A stretch of DNA of 9,312 nt from Opitutales bacterium (GTDB taxonomy: Bacteria > Verrucomicrobiota > Verrucomicrobiia > Opitutales > JAFGAQ01). The notes under the pieces are model-generated. The model was not told where the DNA came from, ran no database searches, and worked only from the letters and a program-made list of their open reading frames with translations. Below, in pieces: positions 1-6,771 of this stretch (position 1 is the stretch's first letter; each line of letters starts with the position of its first letter). Made by a program: the position numbers and the translations under genes. The stretch spans positions 1 to 9,312 of the forward strand of contig JAQVLM010000091.1 of assembly GCA_028704125.1 (NCBI GenBank), read 5' to 3'.

Positions 1-789
1 CTTTTGTGGGCGGTGACACCGGTTCCGCTGCGCAATCTGGTCTACAAGGGATTTGATCGTTTCCGTGCACCTGTCGACACAGCAGCGGAATCCTGGGGAC
101 AAGTGCAGGAATACGGAGCCATGCGGCACACCAACACCAATCGCTTGATTCAGGAAGGACGCGCACTGGCTCGGGAAAACGCCCGGCTTCAACTCGAACT
201 CGACAGTCTTGAGCACATGACCCGCTACCTCGAAAACCTCGAAACACTGATGGGCATGGAAAAGCCTCCGGGCTACCGCGCGGAGTATGTCCGTGTCATC
301 CGGCGGGATCTCGCCTCATGGTTCGAAACCATCTGGCTCGACAAAGGCCAACTCAACGGTATCCGTCCCGGCCATGCGGTGGTATTCGGAGGAGGCGCTG
401 TCGGCCGGGTCCGGGAGGTATCCCCCACCAGCTGTGTCGCTGACCTGATCACCAGTCCCGGTTTCCGCCTCACCATTCAGACAGTGGGAGACGATCGACC
501 CATCACCTTCCAGGGATCCGGGCAAATCCCCGGATCGACGCTCACCGCCGAGGTCACGCACATCCCGCTGGACGTCCGGCTTCATCCCCAATCCCCGATC
601 CCCCTCTACACAACCGGACTCGGTGGCCCTTTTCCCAGAGGCATTCTGATCGGATACCTCATCGAATTGGAAAACCAGACCGATGGACTCTTCCAGAAAG
701 GAAAAGTCAGGCTCGACCCGGGAATCCGCTCGGTGAGGGAAGCGTGCATCCTTGTCCCGGAAAACGGTTCAGAAGATCAGGCGGACTGA
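1..789 (+). CDS. mreC: Rod shape-determining protein MreC, 5' end outside the window
   Basis: MreC is an inner-membrane-anchored periplasmic scaffold that links the MreB cytoskeleton to the wall elongation machinery. The frame is open from base 1, so the start and most of the N-terminal membrane anchor lie upstream; the TTG at 4 is probably not the real start. In the visible 262 residues, a tail of the membrane segment is followed by a coiled coil (about residues 42-82, rich in Leu, Glu and Arg) and then the paired beta domains typical of the family. Supporting stretches are WLDKGQLNGIRPGHAVV (the usual 'G...G(I/V)..G..V' turn), VGRVREVSP, a TSPGFRL segment, and the C-terminal TTGLGGPFPRGILIGYL, matching the family's 'TSG.GG.FP.G..VG' signature. 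mreB is expected just upstream. It is followed by the giant tetrad-repeat protein and an MreD-like gene. Family assignment is firm. Confidence 0.9.
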   Translation, partial: LLWAVTPVPLRNLVYKGFDRFRAPVDTAAESWGQVQEYGAMRHTNTNRLIQEGRALARENARLQLELDSLEHMTRYLENLETLMGMEKPPGYRAEYVRVIRRDLASWFETIWLDKGQLNGIRPGHAVVFGGGAVGRVREVSPTSCVADLITSPGFRLTIQTVGDDRPITFQGSGQIPGSTLTAEVTHIPLDVRLHPQSPIPLYTTGLGGPFPRGILIGYLIELENQTDGLFQKGKVRLDPGIRSVREACILVPENGSEDQAD

Positions 790-985
790 CATCCACCGGA
801 TCCAAACCCACTCCTGCGCATCCCAAGTCCCGACGGGCCAATCCGTTACTATCGGTTCAGGCTGTCCCAATCCCCTGATTTCCTCCCTCCGTCGCCTTTC
901 GTCACTTGTAAGGAAAATTGAAATCGCCCCTCATTCCGCCACAACAGCGCTTGACTCCAATTGTAAACAAAGCAATTTTAGGCAC

Positions 986-3900
986 ATGAAATTGCTGGAC
1001 CTCCGCAATTGGCTCCTGGAAAACGATGTAGACGACATCTGGTGGATGTCCGTTGACGGGAATGTTTATACCGATCCGGTGAGCCTCAACGAGGCCGCTA
1101 GAAACAAAGAGATCAACCCTCTGGCCGAAGTGATGGTACTGCCCGTTGCTTATGCTGATGTGGCTGAGCCTCCTTGGCAGGAACTGGATCTCGATGACCC
1201 TCAGGTGGAACCTGTTCAGGGTATGGCACCGGACACCGCGGTCACGGATATCGCGGAAACACCCGAGATCCTTGAACCGGAACCTCAACCGGATTCCAGC
1301 GACAATGCCTTTTCTGAAGCCAATGGGATTGCTTTTGAGAACACGGCACCCGCCGAGGACATTCTCATCCCTGCCGACGAGTCCATCCCTGCCGAGGATT
1401 CAATACCTGCTGACGAATCCATCCCTGTTGAGGAAGTGATGCCTGCAGATCAGGAGAATCCGGATTCCCTCAATCCACCCGTTCAGGATCTCGTGGAAGG
1501 ACCGGATCAGGATGCACCGCTGGACTCCACCTTGGAAACAGAGATTATACCTCCGGAGATTCCGGAGGAGTCCGCCCCTCCCCCGGAAGAAGAAGTGGCC
1601 AAGCCGGAGAAGGGAAAAAAGAAAGGCTCCAAAAAAGCCGCGGCTGAATCGAGTGCGGAAGAACCGGAACAAACGATTGAGGCTATTCAGCCCGAGACAG
1701 TTCCTCAACCCGTTCAGATGACGGACGAGACCCTCATGCCCGCCCTTGAGCGCTTGCTGCCCGGGATGCTACCCAAGTTCATTCCCGAGGCTCCAACCCC
1801 GGCCGCCGCGCCCATTCCAACGGTCCTCGAGGAGTTTCCCCAACCCCTTCAGGATGCCATCATCGAAAAAGCAACGGCGATTGCTCAGGTGGCGGTTGAC
1901 AAAATGGCATCCGATACCATTGAAGGTCTTTCAAAAAAAATCGAGGTATCGCTTCGCCATCACATCGAGACCGAAATGTCGGCCGAGCTGGTTGAGGACA
2001 TGCTCCGCAACCGCAGCGATATTCTCGCGCACGAACTCGTCGAGAAGTGCGTCTCCGACATTGCCAAACCCAAGGCTTCCGAAATTGCTGAAGCCATTGC
2101 ACGGCAGGTCTCTCAACCCGCCGCGATCATGGCGGCAGAATCCATTGCACGGGAAATCGCACGAACAGCTGCACGAACAGCCGCTGAGGACACAGCCAGA
2201 AGAATCGCTGAGGAACTGACTGCCAAACGGGTCGACTATGTCGTTCGCGATATAGCTGAGACACAGACGCTCAAGAATGCCGAGAAGATATCCCGTCAAG
2301 TCTCGGAGAAGGTTGCCACCCAGGTGGCCGAAAAAACCGCACGGGAAGTCGCTTCCACGACCTCCAAGGCCCTTGCTGAGTCGGTGACAAAGGACATTGT
2401 CCCGGGCATTGCCACGGATGCCGCAACGAAAAAGGCAAACTCCGTTGCGGAAGACACGGCACGTTCCACAGCGGAAACCGTTGCAAAAGCCTGTGCGGAG
2501 AAAGTCGCGGAGACGGTTGCACAAGCTGTGACAACCGAAGTTGCCGAATCGATTGCGAGGAGCATTGCCGAGAAGCTTTCCACCGAGATCGCAACACAAC
2601 GGTCCAACGAAATCGCACCGGATGTTGCAAAAGAAACCGCTACCCGGGTTGCGACCGAAATAGCGACGGAAGTCTCCAAAAAGACAGCGGAGGAAACCAG
2701 TTTTTCCGTCGCCACGGACATCGCCACAAGCCTTGCCACCGAGACGGCCAAATCGGTCGCCAAGGAAACCGCCGAACGGGAAGCGGCTACCGAGGCAAAA
2801 GCGGTCGCTTCACAAAATGCGGAAAAGGTGTCGACTGAAGTTGCGACGGAAACGGCCCGCACCATCGCAACCGATATTTCTGACAAGATCGCCCGTAAAA
2901 TTGCGGAAGCGACAGCGCTTGAGAAGTCAGCTCAAGTAGCTGAGGAAACAGCGAAAATCCACGCCGAACAGGAAGCCCGGTCGGTCGCATCCACAGTTGC
3001 CGAAAAAGTGGCCGAAGAAGTCGCGAGAAAGCTCGCCACTGAGATTGCCGAGGCCAAAGCGAATGCGATTGCCGAAAAAGCGGTTCGGGAGACCGCCGAA
3101 CCGATCGCACGCGAAATTGCGGAGACCAACGCACGCGAAATCAGCACACAGGAAGCCAGGAGTGTTGCGTCATCGGTTGCCGAAAGGGTAGCCGACGAAA
3201 TCGCGAGAACAACGGCCGCCGACATCGCTGAGAAGAGCGCTAAGGCCTATGCTGAGACCGCCGTCAAAGAAACGGCCGGACCAATTGCACGCGAAGTAGC
3301 CGAACGCAACGCACTGGAAGTCAGCGAGCAGGTTGCCCGCGAGGTCTCCGGCGCGATTGCAAAGGAAGTGGCGGAACGCATCGCGGAAGAGCATGCGAAG
3401 AAAACATCCAAGGATGTCGCGCTTGAGCTGACCCGGATCATCGCCAAACCGATTGCCGAGGAGGCCATCCGGACCACTGCCGCCGAAATTGCCGAAAGGA
3501 TCGCGGCTGAAATGGCTCCTGGAATTGTCACCGAAGCGGCTTCCAAGATGGCCATTGAGGTGTCGACCAAGGTGGCTCGCGAGGCATCCATGAAGGCAGT
3601 GGAAGAAGTGGCTCGCGAAATTGCACGGGACAGAGCGCCCGGCATCGCCATTGCCGCTGCACAGAATGCCGCCACCGAAGTTGCACGGGGCGCCGCTGCC
3701 GCAAAAGCAGAGGAAATCGCCGTGGCTGTTGCCACCAACGCCGCCACCGAGCGGGCGATCCAAGTCGCGGGTGATGTCGCCAAAGCGGCAGCCGAGCGCG
3801 CGGCAACGGATGCCGCAAAGCAGGCTGCGACTGAGATTGCCAAAGAAATCGGCGCAAATGTTGCCAGGGATGCCGCCGGGATCACCGCCAGAATGGTCAG

Positions 3901-4090
3901 TGAAGAAGTGGCCCGCGAGATGACCCAGCAATTAACACGGGAACTGGCCACCGAAATTGCACAGGCAGTGAGCGAGGAATACCTCTACGCACTGGTGGAT
4001 CAAGCGGTGGAAACCCGGCTCACGGCCTATGAGGGACGGATTGAGGAATTCATCAATCAGCGCTTCGCCGAGTTGATACAGGGACAGTGA
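986..4090 (+). CDS. Giant Ala-rich protein made of 186 uninterrupted four-residue repeats; function unknown
   Basis: I do not recognise a characterised family. The frame is open back to a TTG at 752, inside mreC, but the first ATG at 986 has an AGG just upstream and begins a sensible domain, giving 1034 residues. Layout: residues 1-65, a small domain with WW at 19-20, DG at 24-25 and PVS at 31-33, resembling GYF_2-type domains (inference); about 66-205, an acidic Pro/Glu linker with IPADES-type hexapeptides; 206-219, a Lys-rich patch; about 245-290, a Pro-rich hinge; 291-1034, tetrads of (I/V/T/A)-A-x-(E/K/R/x) with no break in phase. There is no signal peptide or membrane segment, so it is probably cytoplasmic. 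Composition predicts nearly continuous helix, about 110 nm if fully extended (744 x 1.5 Å). It lies between mreC and an mreD-like gene, suggesting a structural role in cell shape. The 196-nt gap after mreC may hold its own promoter (TTGACT at 951-956, no good -10). Confidence 0.85.
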   Translation: MKLLDLRNWLLENDVDDIWWMSVDGNVYTDPVSLNEAARNKEINPLAEVMVLPVAYADVAEPPWQELDLDDPQVEPVQGMAPDTAVTDIAETPEILEPEPQPDSSDNAFSEANGIAFENTAPAEDILIPADESIPAEDSIPADESIPVEEVMPADQENPDSLNPPVQDLVEGPDQDAPLDSTLETEIIPPEIPEESAPPPEEEVAKPEKGKKKGSKKAAAESSAEEPEQTIEAIQPETVPQPVQMTDETLMPALERLLPGMLPKFIPEAPTPAAAPIPTVLEEFPQPLQDAIIEKATAIAQVAVDKMASDTIEGLSKKIEVSLRHHIETEMSAELVEDMLRNRSDILAHELVEKCVSDIAKPKASEIAEAIARQVSQPAAIMAAESIAREIARTAARTAAEDTARRIAEELTAKRVDYVVRDIAETQTLKNAEKISRQVSEKVATQVAEKTAREVASTTSKALAESVTKDIVPGIATDAATKKANSVAEDTARSTAETVAKACAEKVAETVAQAVTTEVAESIARSIAEKLSTEIATQRSNEIAPDVAKETATRVATEIATEVSKKTAEETSFSVATDIATSLATETAKSVAKETAEREAATEAKAVASQNAEKVSTEVATETARTIATDISDKIARKIAEATALEKSAQVAEETAKIHAEQEARSVASTVAEKVAEEVARKLATEIAEAKANAIAEKAVRETAEPIAREIAETNAREISTQEARSVASSVAERVADEIARTTAADIAEKSAKAYAETAVKETAGPIAREVAERNALEVSEQVAREVSGAIAKEVAERIAEEHAKKTSKDVALELTRIIAKPIAEEAIRTTAAEIAERIAAEMAPGIVTEAASKMAIEVSTKVAREASMKAVEEVAREIARDRAPGIAIAAAQNAATEVARGAAAAKAEEIAVAVATNAATERAIQVAGDVAKAAAERAATDAAKQAATEIAKEIGANVARDAAGITARMVSEEVAREMTQQLTRELATEIAQAVSEEYLYALVDQAVETRLTAYEGRIEEFINQRFAELIQGQ
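1367..1450 (+). repeat. Hexapeptide repeats (IPADES type) in the acidic linker
   Basis: Four and a half in-frame copies of an 18-nt unit encode I-P-A-D-E-S, I-P-A-E-D-S, I-P-A-D-E-S, I-P-V-E-E-V and M-P-A-D (residues 128-155 of the 1034-residue protein). The units are diverged at synonymous positions, so this is not a recent slippage product. It is a flexible, acidic, proline-spaced tether between the N-terminal domain and the helical repeat body. Confidence 0.75.
1856..4087 (+). repeat. 186 tandem 12-nt/4-residue units, (I/V)-A-x-x, ending exactly at the stop codon
   Basis: Divided from residue 291, the protein falls into 186 consecutive tetrads with no phase change, and 2232 nt is exactly 186 x 12. 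By hand count over tetrads 15-177, position 2 is Ala in 126 of 163 and is Ser, Thr, Val, Gly or Ile in all the rest; position 1 is Ile or Val in 87 of 163, otherwise mostly Thr, Ala, Leu or Met. Positions 3 and 4 are mostly polar or charged, with Glu, Lys and Arg common. The first 14 and last 9 tetrads are less Ala-rich but keep hydrophobic position 1. Codons vary freely, so selection acts on the protein pattern. Confidence 0.9.
2972..3331 (+). repeat. Tandem duplication of a 60-residue (15-tetrad, 180-bp) block inside the tetrad array
   Basis: Blocks 2972-3151 and 3152-3331 both start with EARSVAS and share landmarks such as AV(R/K)ETA(E/G)PIARE and NA(R/L)E near the end. By hand alignment 40 of 60 residues are identical, well above the background from the shared tetrad pattern. 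The preceding block, 2792-2971, aligns in the same register but only weakly (24 of 60). This shows growth of the array by segmental duplication in whole-tetrad steps. Confidence 0.75.
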
Positions 4091-4106
4091 TTCGGGTTTA
4101 CCCGAA
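4091..4106 (+). other. Short perfect hairpin directly after the tetrad-repeat gene
   Basis: TTCGGG-TTTA-CCCGAA begins at the base after the TGA stop and forms a 6-bp stem with a 4-nt loop. No T-tract follows, and the mreD-like start is only 24 nt further on. It is more likely an RNA-processing, stability or attenuation element between two co-transcribed genes than a full terminator. Confidence 0.45.
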
Positions 4107-4129
4107 GCTGCAGACAGCCATTGGATAAC

Positions 4130-4687
4130 ATGCGACCGTCCACTCCCCTTTCCTTTCCTGTCGGAATAAGGTGGAGTGGACAATTGATTGTGATCATTAT
4201 CGCGACCGCTGTATTGTGGTATTCAATTGCCGGGGCTAACCACATCCTCTCAATCTGGGGGATATGGATCCCCGGTTTTGCTTGCTTCATGGTCTTTCCA
4301 TCTGCCTTCTTCAAACCACCAGCTGCGATTGCGCTGACCCTATTGGGAACAATTGCAATCGAAACCACTTATCCTGACCTACGGGGCTGGATGATACCCA
4401 TCGGGCTACTGATCTCAGCTGACTTGATCCGGAGAAGAGCAGACTACCGGATGAAGTCATGGAATCTCACGCTGATCTACGGGTCAGCAGTCCACTGGAT
4501 CCTCATGGTGTTTTTGACTTTGTTGCTCGCCGATTCGATCGGCCCTTCCGCTGCTTTCACAAGGAAATTCCTCATCGACGCCATGGCCGGCCAGGTTACC
4601 CTGCTGCTTGGGCTACCGGCGCTGGCTGTCGTCTGCTCAGTCATGGGACGTCTCCATCTGCACCGACAGGAAGAGCCCCTCGCATAG
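4130..4687 (+). CDS. mreD: MreD-like polytopic inner-membrane protein
   Basis: Starting at ATG 4130 the protein has 185 residues; an in-frame TTG at 4121 would add three. Neither has a strong Shine-Dalgarno sequence. It is almost entirely hydrophobic, with five or six predicted membrane segments (GQLIVIIIATAVLWYSIA, the segment around FACFMVFPSAFF, AAIALTLLGTIAI, WMIPIGLLISADLI, WILMVFLTLLLA and VTLLLGLPALAVVCSVMG) and a short basic C-terminal tail (RLHLHRQ). Length, topology and a final helix followed by a basic tail fit MreD, the partner of MreC in the elongasome. MreD is poorly conserved in sequence, so the call leans on topology and on position downstream of mreC, separated here by the tetrad-repeat gene. 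Alternative: an unrelated small membrane protein co-opted into the locus. Confidence 0.6.
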   Translation: MRPSTPLSFPVGIRWSGQLIVIIIATAVLWYSIAGANHILSIWGIWIPGFACFMVFPSAFFKPPAAIALTLLGTIAIETTYPDLRGWMIPIGLLISADLIRRRADYRMKSWNLTLIYGSAVHWILMVFLTLLLADSIGPSAAFTRKFLIDAMAGQVTLLLGLPALAVVCSVMGRLHLHRQEEPLA

Positions 4688-4740
4688 CTTGGGTTCATCT
4701 TTACCCAAGGTGAGTATCAGCAATTGATTCGCCTGATACT
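4688..4740 (+). terminator. Two tandem hairpins after the mreD-like gene
   Basis: Directly after the TAG stop, CTTGGGT (4688-4694) pairs with ACCCAAG (4703-4709). A second hairpin pairs AGTATCAG (4713-4720) with CTGATACT (4733-4740). A third small GC stem, GCGCC-tcg-GGCGC, follows at 4782-4794. None is followed by a clear T-tract, so this is a possible Rho-type or RNA-stabilising 3' end of the mre transcript rather than a textbook intrinsic terminator. Confidence 0.4.
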
Positions 4741-4847
4741 GCGATTCGCTGAATAAGCAGTGAAAATACCCGCCAGGGAAAGCGCCTCGGGCGCATAGCC
4801 AGCTTCAATTCATACGTTATGAGGATTGAACTCAAAAACTAACAACC

Positions 4848-5417
4848 ATGAAAATCACGCTCAGTTTCATCCTCGCTTCAATCATCCTTCCGGCTATGGC
4901 CACGGCCACACAGGAAACCTACCGCATTGACCCGGTTCATTCAGGCGTCAGTTTTTCGGTAAGGCATTTCTTCACCAAAGTACCGGGAAGCTTCGGATCT
5001 TTTTCGGGTGAGCTCTTGTTCGACAAGGACGACATCACAAATAATGTTGCGAAGGCCGAAATTGAGGTTTCCAGCGTCAATACCCATAATGCTGACCGGG
5101 ACAAACACCTCATGAATGATGACTTCTTCTCGACCGATCGTTTTCCCAAAATGACCTTCCAATCCACAAGCTGGAAAGAAGTGGGCAAAGACCAATTCGA
5201 AGTTGAAGGCAACCTTACCATTCGCGACGTCACCAAACCGGTAACGCTGGATGTCCGCCTCCTCGGATTCGGAGTAGGGATGGGAGGCAAGCAGATATCG
5301 GGTTGGGACGCATCGGTTACCATCGACAGGCGCGATTGGGGCATCACCTACGGCCAAGGAGTTGTGGGCAATGACGTGGAGATCATGCTCAATATCCAGG
5401 CCCACTTGGTGCCCTGA
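4848..5417 (+). CDS. Exported YceI-family lipid-binding-fold protein
   Basis: The 189-residue product starts with a Sec signal peptide (about 1-20, basic KIT then a hydrophobic core ending MATA-TQ), so it acts in the periplasm or outside the cell. The mature part matches YceI: YRIDPVHSGVSFSVRHFF at the start, GSFSGELLFD, EIEVSSVNTHNADRDKHLMNDDFF in the middle, then MTFQSTSW, GNLTIRDVTKPVTLDV and WDASVTIDRRDWGI near the end. YceI proteins form an eight-stranded lipocalin-like barrel that binds isoprenoid-type lipids; the physiological role is usually unknown. Length is typical. No good ribosome-binding site is visible; the only GAGG lies about 24 nt upstream of the ATG. It sits between the mre locus and the convergent flagellin gene, with hairpins on both sides, so it is probably a single-gene transcript. 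Confidence 0.93.
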   Translation: MKITLSFILASIILPAMATATQETYRIDPVHSGVSFSVRHFFTKVPGSFGSFSGELLFDKDDITNNVAKAEIEVSSVNTHNADRDKHLMNDDFFSTDRFPKMTFQSTSWKEVGKDQFEVEGNLTIRDVTKPVTLDVRLLGFGVGMGGKQISGWDASVTIDRRDWGITYGQGVVGNDVEIMLNIQAHLVP

Positions 5418-5425
5418 TCCGATAA

Positions 5426-5488
5426 CACTCTCCAGAGAGTGATATCCCACCCCTTTCAAACCCGATCCGGATTTCTCCGGATCGGGTT
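5426..5488 (+). terminator. Double hairpin terminator behind the YceI gene
   Basis: A small hairpin (CACTCT-ccag-AGAGTG, 5426-5441) is followed by a very strong one: a perfect 13-bp stem, AACCCGATCCGGA (5459-5471) with its reverse complement (5476-5488), and a TTTC loop. The T content after the stem is weak (ATGCTTT), but stem strength and position, 41 nt after the stop, support termination. The stem is symmetric and could also work on the other strand. Confidence 0.7.
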
Positions 5489-5503
5489 ATGCTTTGACAG
5501 ACG

Positions 5504-5608
5504 TCAGGTTTCGAAAGCGGCCTCAACCGAGGTAAAGACTTTCCAGCCCTTCGATTCCTGATCGATCCGCTCATTCCCGACCACGTAGCATTTCAGGGTG
5601 AGTTCCCG
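5504..5608 (-). pseudogene. Possible remnant: 34-codon open stretch with coding-like composition
   Basis: Between an in-frame TGA at 5609-5611 and a TGA at 5504-5506, the minus strand encodes RELTLKCYVVGNERIDQES followed by KGWKVFTSVEAAFET. The composition looks like the C-terminus of a normal soluble protein, but there is no ATG and no ribosome-binding site, and I cannot assign a family. It may be a decayed 3' end left by a deletion, or chance. Confidence 0.2.
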
Positions 5609-5670
5609 TCAACACTGCAACCGCATCGAGCATGAACATGACGATGTTCATGTTGAAACCAGTGTCCTGA

Positions 5671-5707
5671 GAAAACGAAAAAAGGCGAAACCCGGGGGTT
5701 TCGCCTT
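5671..5707 (-). terminator. Intrinsic terminator of the flagellin gene
   Basis: Read on the minus strand, the stem GGCGAAACC pairs with GGTTTCGCC (plus-strand arms 5697-5705 and 5684-5692) around a 4-nt loop, and is followed by TTTTTTCGTTTTC. It begins about 40 nt after the flagellin stop codon. This is a textbook Rho-independent terminator. Confidence 0.9.
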
Positions 5708-5745
5708 CTGAATCGCCGATCTCACGATCAGCGAGAGAATCCTCA

Positions 5746-6708
5746 TCATCCAACGAGCTGGAGGACCTGCTGATTGGCTTGCGAAGCCAAGGACAGAGCT
5801 CCAATACCCAATTGCTGTGCCGTGTTCAAGGCAAGGAGGTTTGCACCTTCTTCGTTGAGGTCAGCCAAGGTCAGCTTGTCGGCACCTTCGTTCAGAATGT
5901 TCACCTGTTTCTGGGTGAAGTCCTGACGGGTGGTGATAACGCTGAGGTTATTGGCCAAGCTCTTCGATGCGGTGCTCAACTGCGCCTCGAAGTTTTCGAT
6001 GTTGGTGATCAAGGTGTCCATATCGGCCTTGTAACTGTCCCCACCAAAGAATACTTCATTGGCAGTGGAAGTCTTCGCTCCCGTTCCATCGGAGTGAACA
6101 CCGATCGTCACGTTGGTCAGACCCAATTCAGATCCAGACAACGACAAGGCTGTCGGAGCATCACCTTCGCCATAATCAGCACGACCTACCGAGAACCCTT
6201 GAACGTTCAGGGTCGATTTATCCAGTTTTTCATTGAACTGAACGGTCAATTCCTGATTGCCTTTGAGGGCGGGGTCTGTGTTCTCTACCGTTGAACCCTG
6301 CAGGAAGTTCACGCCTGCATACACAGCGTCTTTGGCGAGTTGGTCGACCTGCTTCAACAGTTCATTGAACTGTGTTCCCAAATTTTCACGGGCAGCTGCA
6401 TCATTTTCGCCTTTGGCGTCTTCTGCAACAGCCTTCATCTGGGCCGTAAGCGTGCGGATCGAGGTAATCGCCTGGTCTGCGGACTTAATCGTGGAAATTG
6501 CCTGCCCCATTGCGTCCAAGCGCCCGTTCAACCCCGTAGCACGGTCCGTAAGGCTGGCTGCCTTAAAGTAGTTGTTCGGATTGTCGATAGCAGAATTCAC
6601 CTTCTTACCAGTGGCAAGACGGGTCTGAGTCTGCGAAAGAAGCTTGTTCGTGTTCTGAAGCGAAATCAGATTTGAACGAATGCCCGCGGATAGTGTTACT
6701 TCTGACAT
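5746..6708 (-). CDS. fliC: Flagellin, the filament subunit
   Basis: The product is 320 residues starting at MSEVTLSAGIRSN (ATG at 6708, preceded by AAAGG at good spacing); the frame is open 20 codons further upstream, but that extension lies in the leader. The N-terminal D0/D1 helices show the flagellin signature (LLSQTQTRLATGKKVNSAID, then NPNNYFKAASLTDRATGLN and ISTIKSADQAITSI). The C-terminal helices (TTRQDFTQKQVNILNEGADK through LNTAQQLGIGALSLASQANQ) are equally typical. Between them is a short variable domain (about 155-240), so the subunit is compact. There is no cysteine and no signal peptide, as expected for type III export. The helix sequence resembles the alphaproteobacterial-type flagellin subfamily. 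No other flagellar gene is adjacent: it has its own sigma-28 promoter and its own terminator. The symbol is by function, since paralogs may exist elsewhere. Confidence 0.95.
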   Translation of the reverse strand: MSEVTLSAGIRSNLISLQNTNKLLSQTQTRLATGKKVNSAIDNPNNYFKAASLTDRATGLNGRLDAMGQAISTIKSADQAITSIRTLTAQMKAVAEDAKGENDAAARENLGTQFNELLKQVDQLAKDAVYAGVNFLQGSTVENTDPALKGNQELTVQFNEKLDKSTLNVQGFSVGRADYGEGDAPTALSLSGSELGLTNVTIGVHSDGTGAKTSTANEVFFGGDSYKADMDTLITNIENFEAQLSTASKSLANNLSVITTRQDFTQKQVNILNEGADKLTLADLNEEGANLLALNTAQQLGIGALSLASQANQQVLQLVG

Positions 6709-6746
6709 GATATGACCTTTCTGGTTATATTGTTTTTGTTGTCTAT

Positions 6747-6764
6747 GTTGGCCTTCTTGCCAAC
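6747..6764 (-). promoter_or_regulatory. Hairpin at the predicted 5' end of the flagellin mRNA
   Basis: On the minus strand GTTGGC pairs with GCCAAC around a 6-nt loop (AAGAAG). It begins within about four nucleotides of the start site predicted from the sigma-28 promoter, leaving a roughly 57-nt leader before the ATG. A 5'-terminal stem-loop is a known way to protect an mRNA from 5'-end-dependent decay; that role here is inference. Confidence 0.45.
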
Positions 6765-6771
6765 GCATCTA

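Larger units (their letters stand above)
5418..5745. other. Convergent intergenic region between the YceI and flagellin genes
   Basis: This 328-bp gap takes transcripts from both sides. It holds the YceI terminator (5426-5488), the possible remnant (5504-5608), an unexplained 9-bp inverted repeat (CATGAACAT-gacg-ATGTTCATG, 5631-5652) and the flagellin terminator (5671-5707). I see no other gene in it. Confidence 0.6.

Noticed and set aside
951..979. Promoter for the repeat gene with TTGACT as -35
   Set aside because: No acceptable -10 at 16-18 nt (only AATTTT), and transcription would begin at or near the ATG. Kept only as a remark.
752..985. Upstream extension of the giant repeat protein to a TTG at 752
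   Set aside because: It overlaps the end of mreC by 38 nt, its 78 residues look like translated non-coding DNA, and the ATG at 986 starts a well-formed domain.
1931..3951. Long minus-strand open frames opposite the repeat gene (for example 1931-2599, 2296-2886, 3170-3931, 3247-3951)
   Set aside because: They are by-products of the 12-nt periodicity: antisense of repeated GCx, GAA and ATC codons rarely gives stops. The translations are Ala/Ser- or Gly/Cys-rich monotony with no start signals.
5779..6675. Plus-strand open frames opposite flagellin (5779-6294, 6257-6571, 6340-6675)
   Set aside because: Antisense shadows of a clear flagellin gene, with no start signals.
6709..6768. Flagellin start 20 codons upstream of 6708
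   Set aside because: The extra residues (rich in Gln, Lys, Arg) lie in the leader downstream of the sigma-28 promoter; MSEVTLSAGIRSN is the canonical flagellin start and has its own AAAGG.
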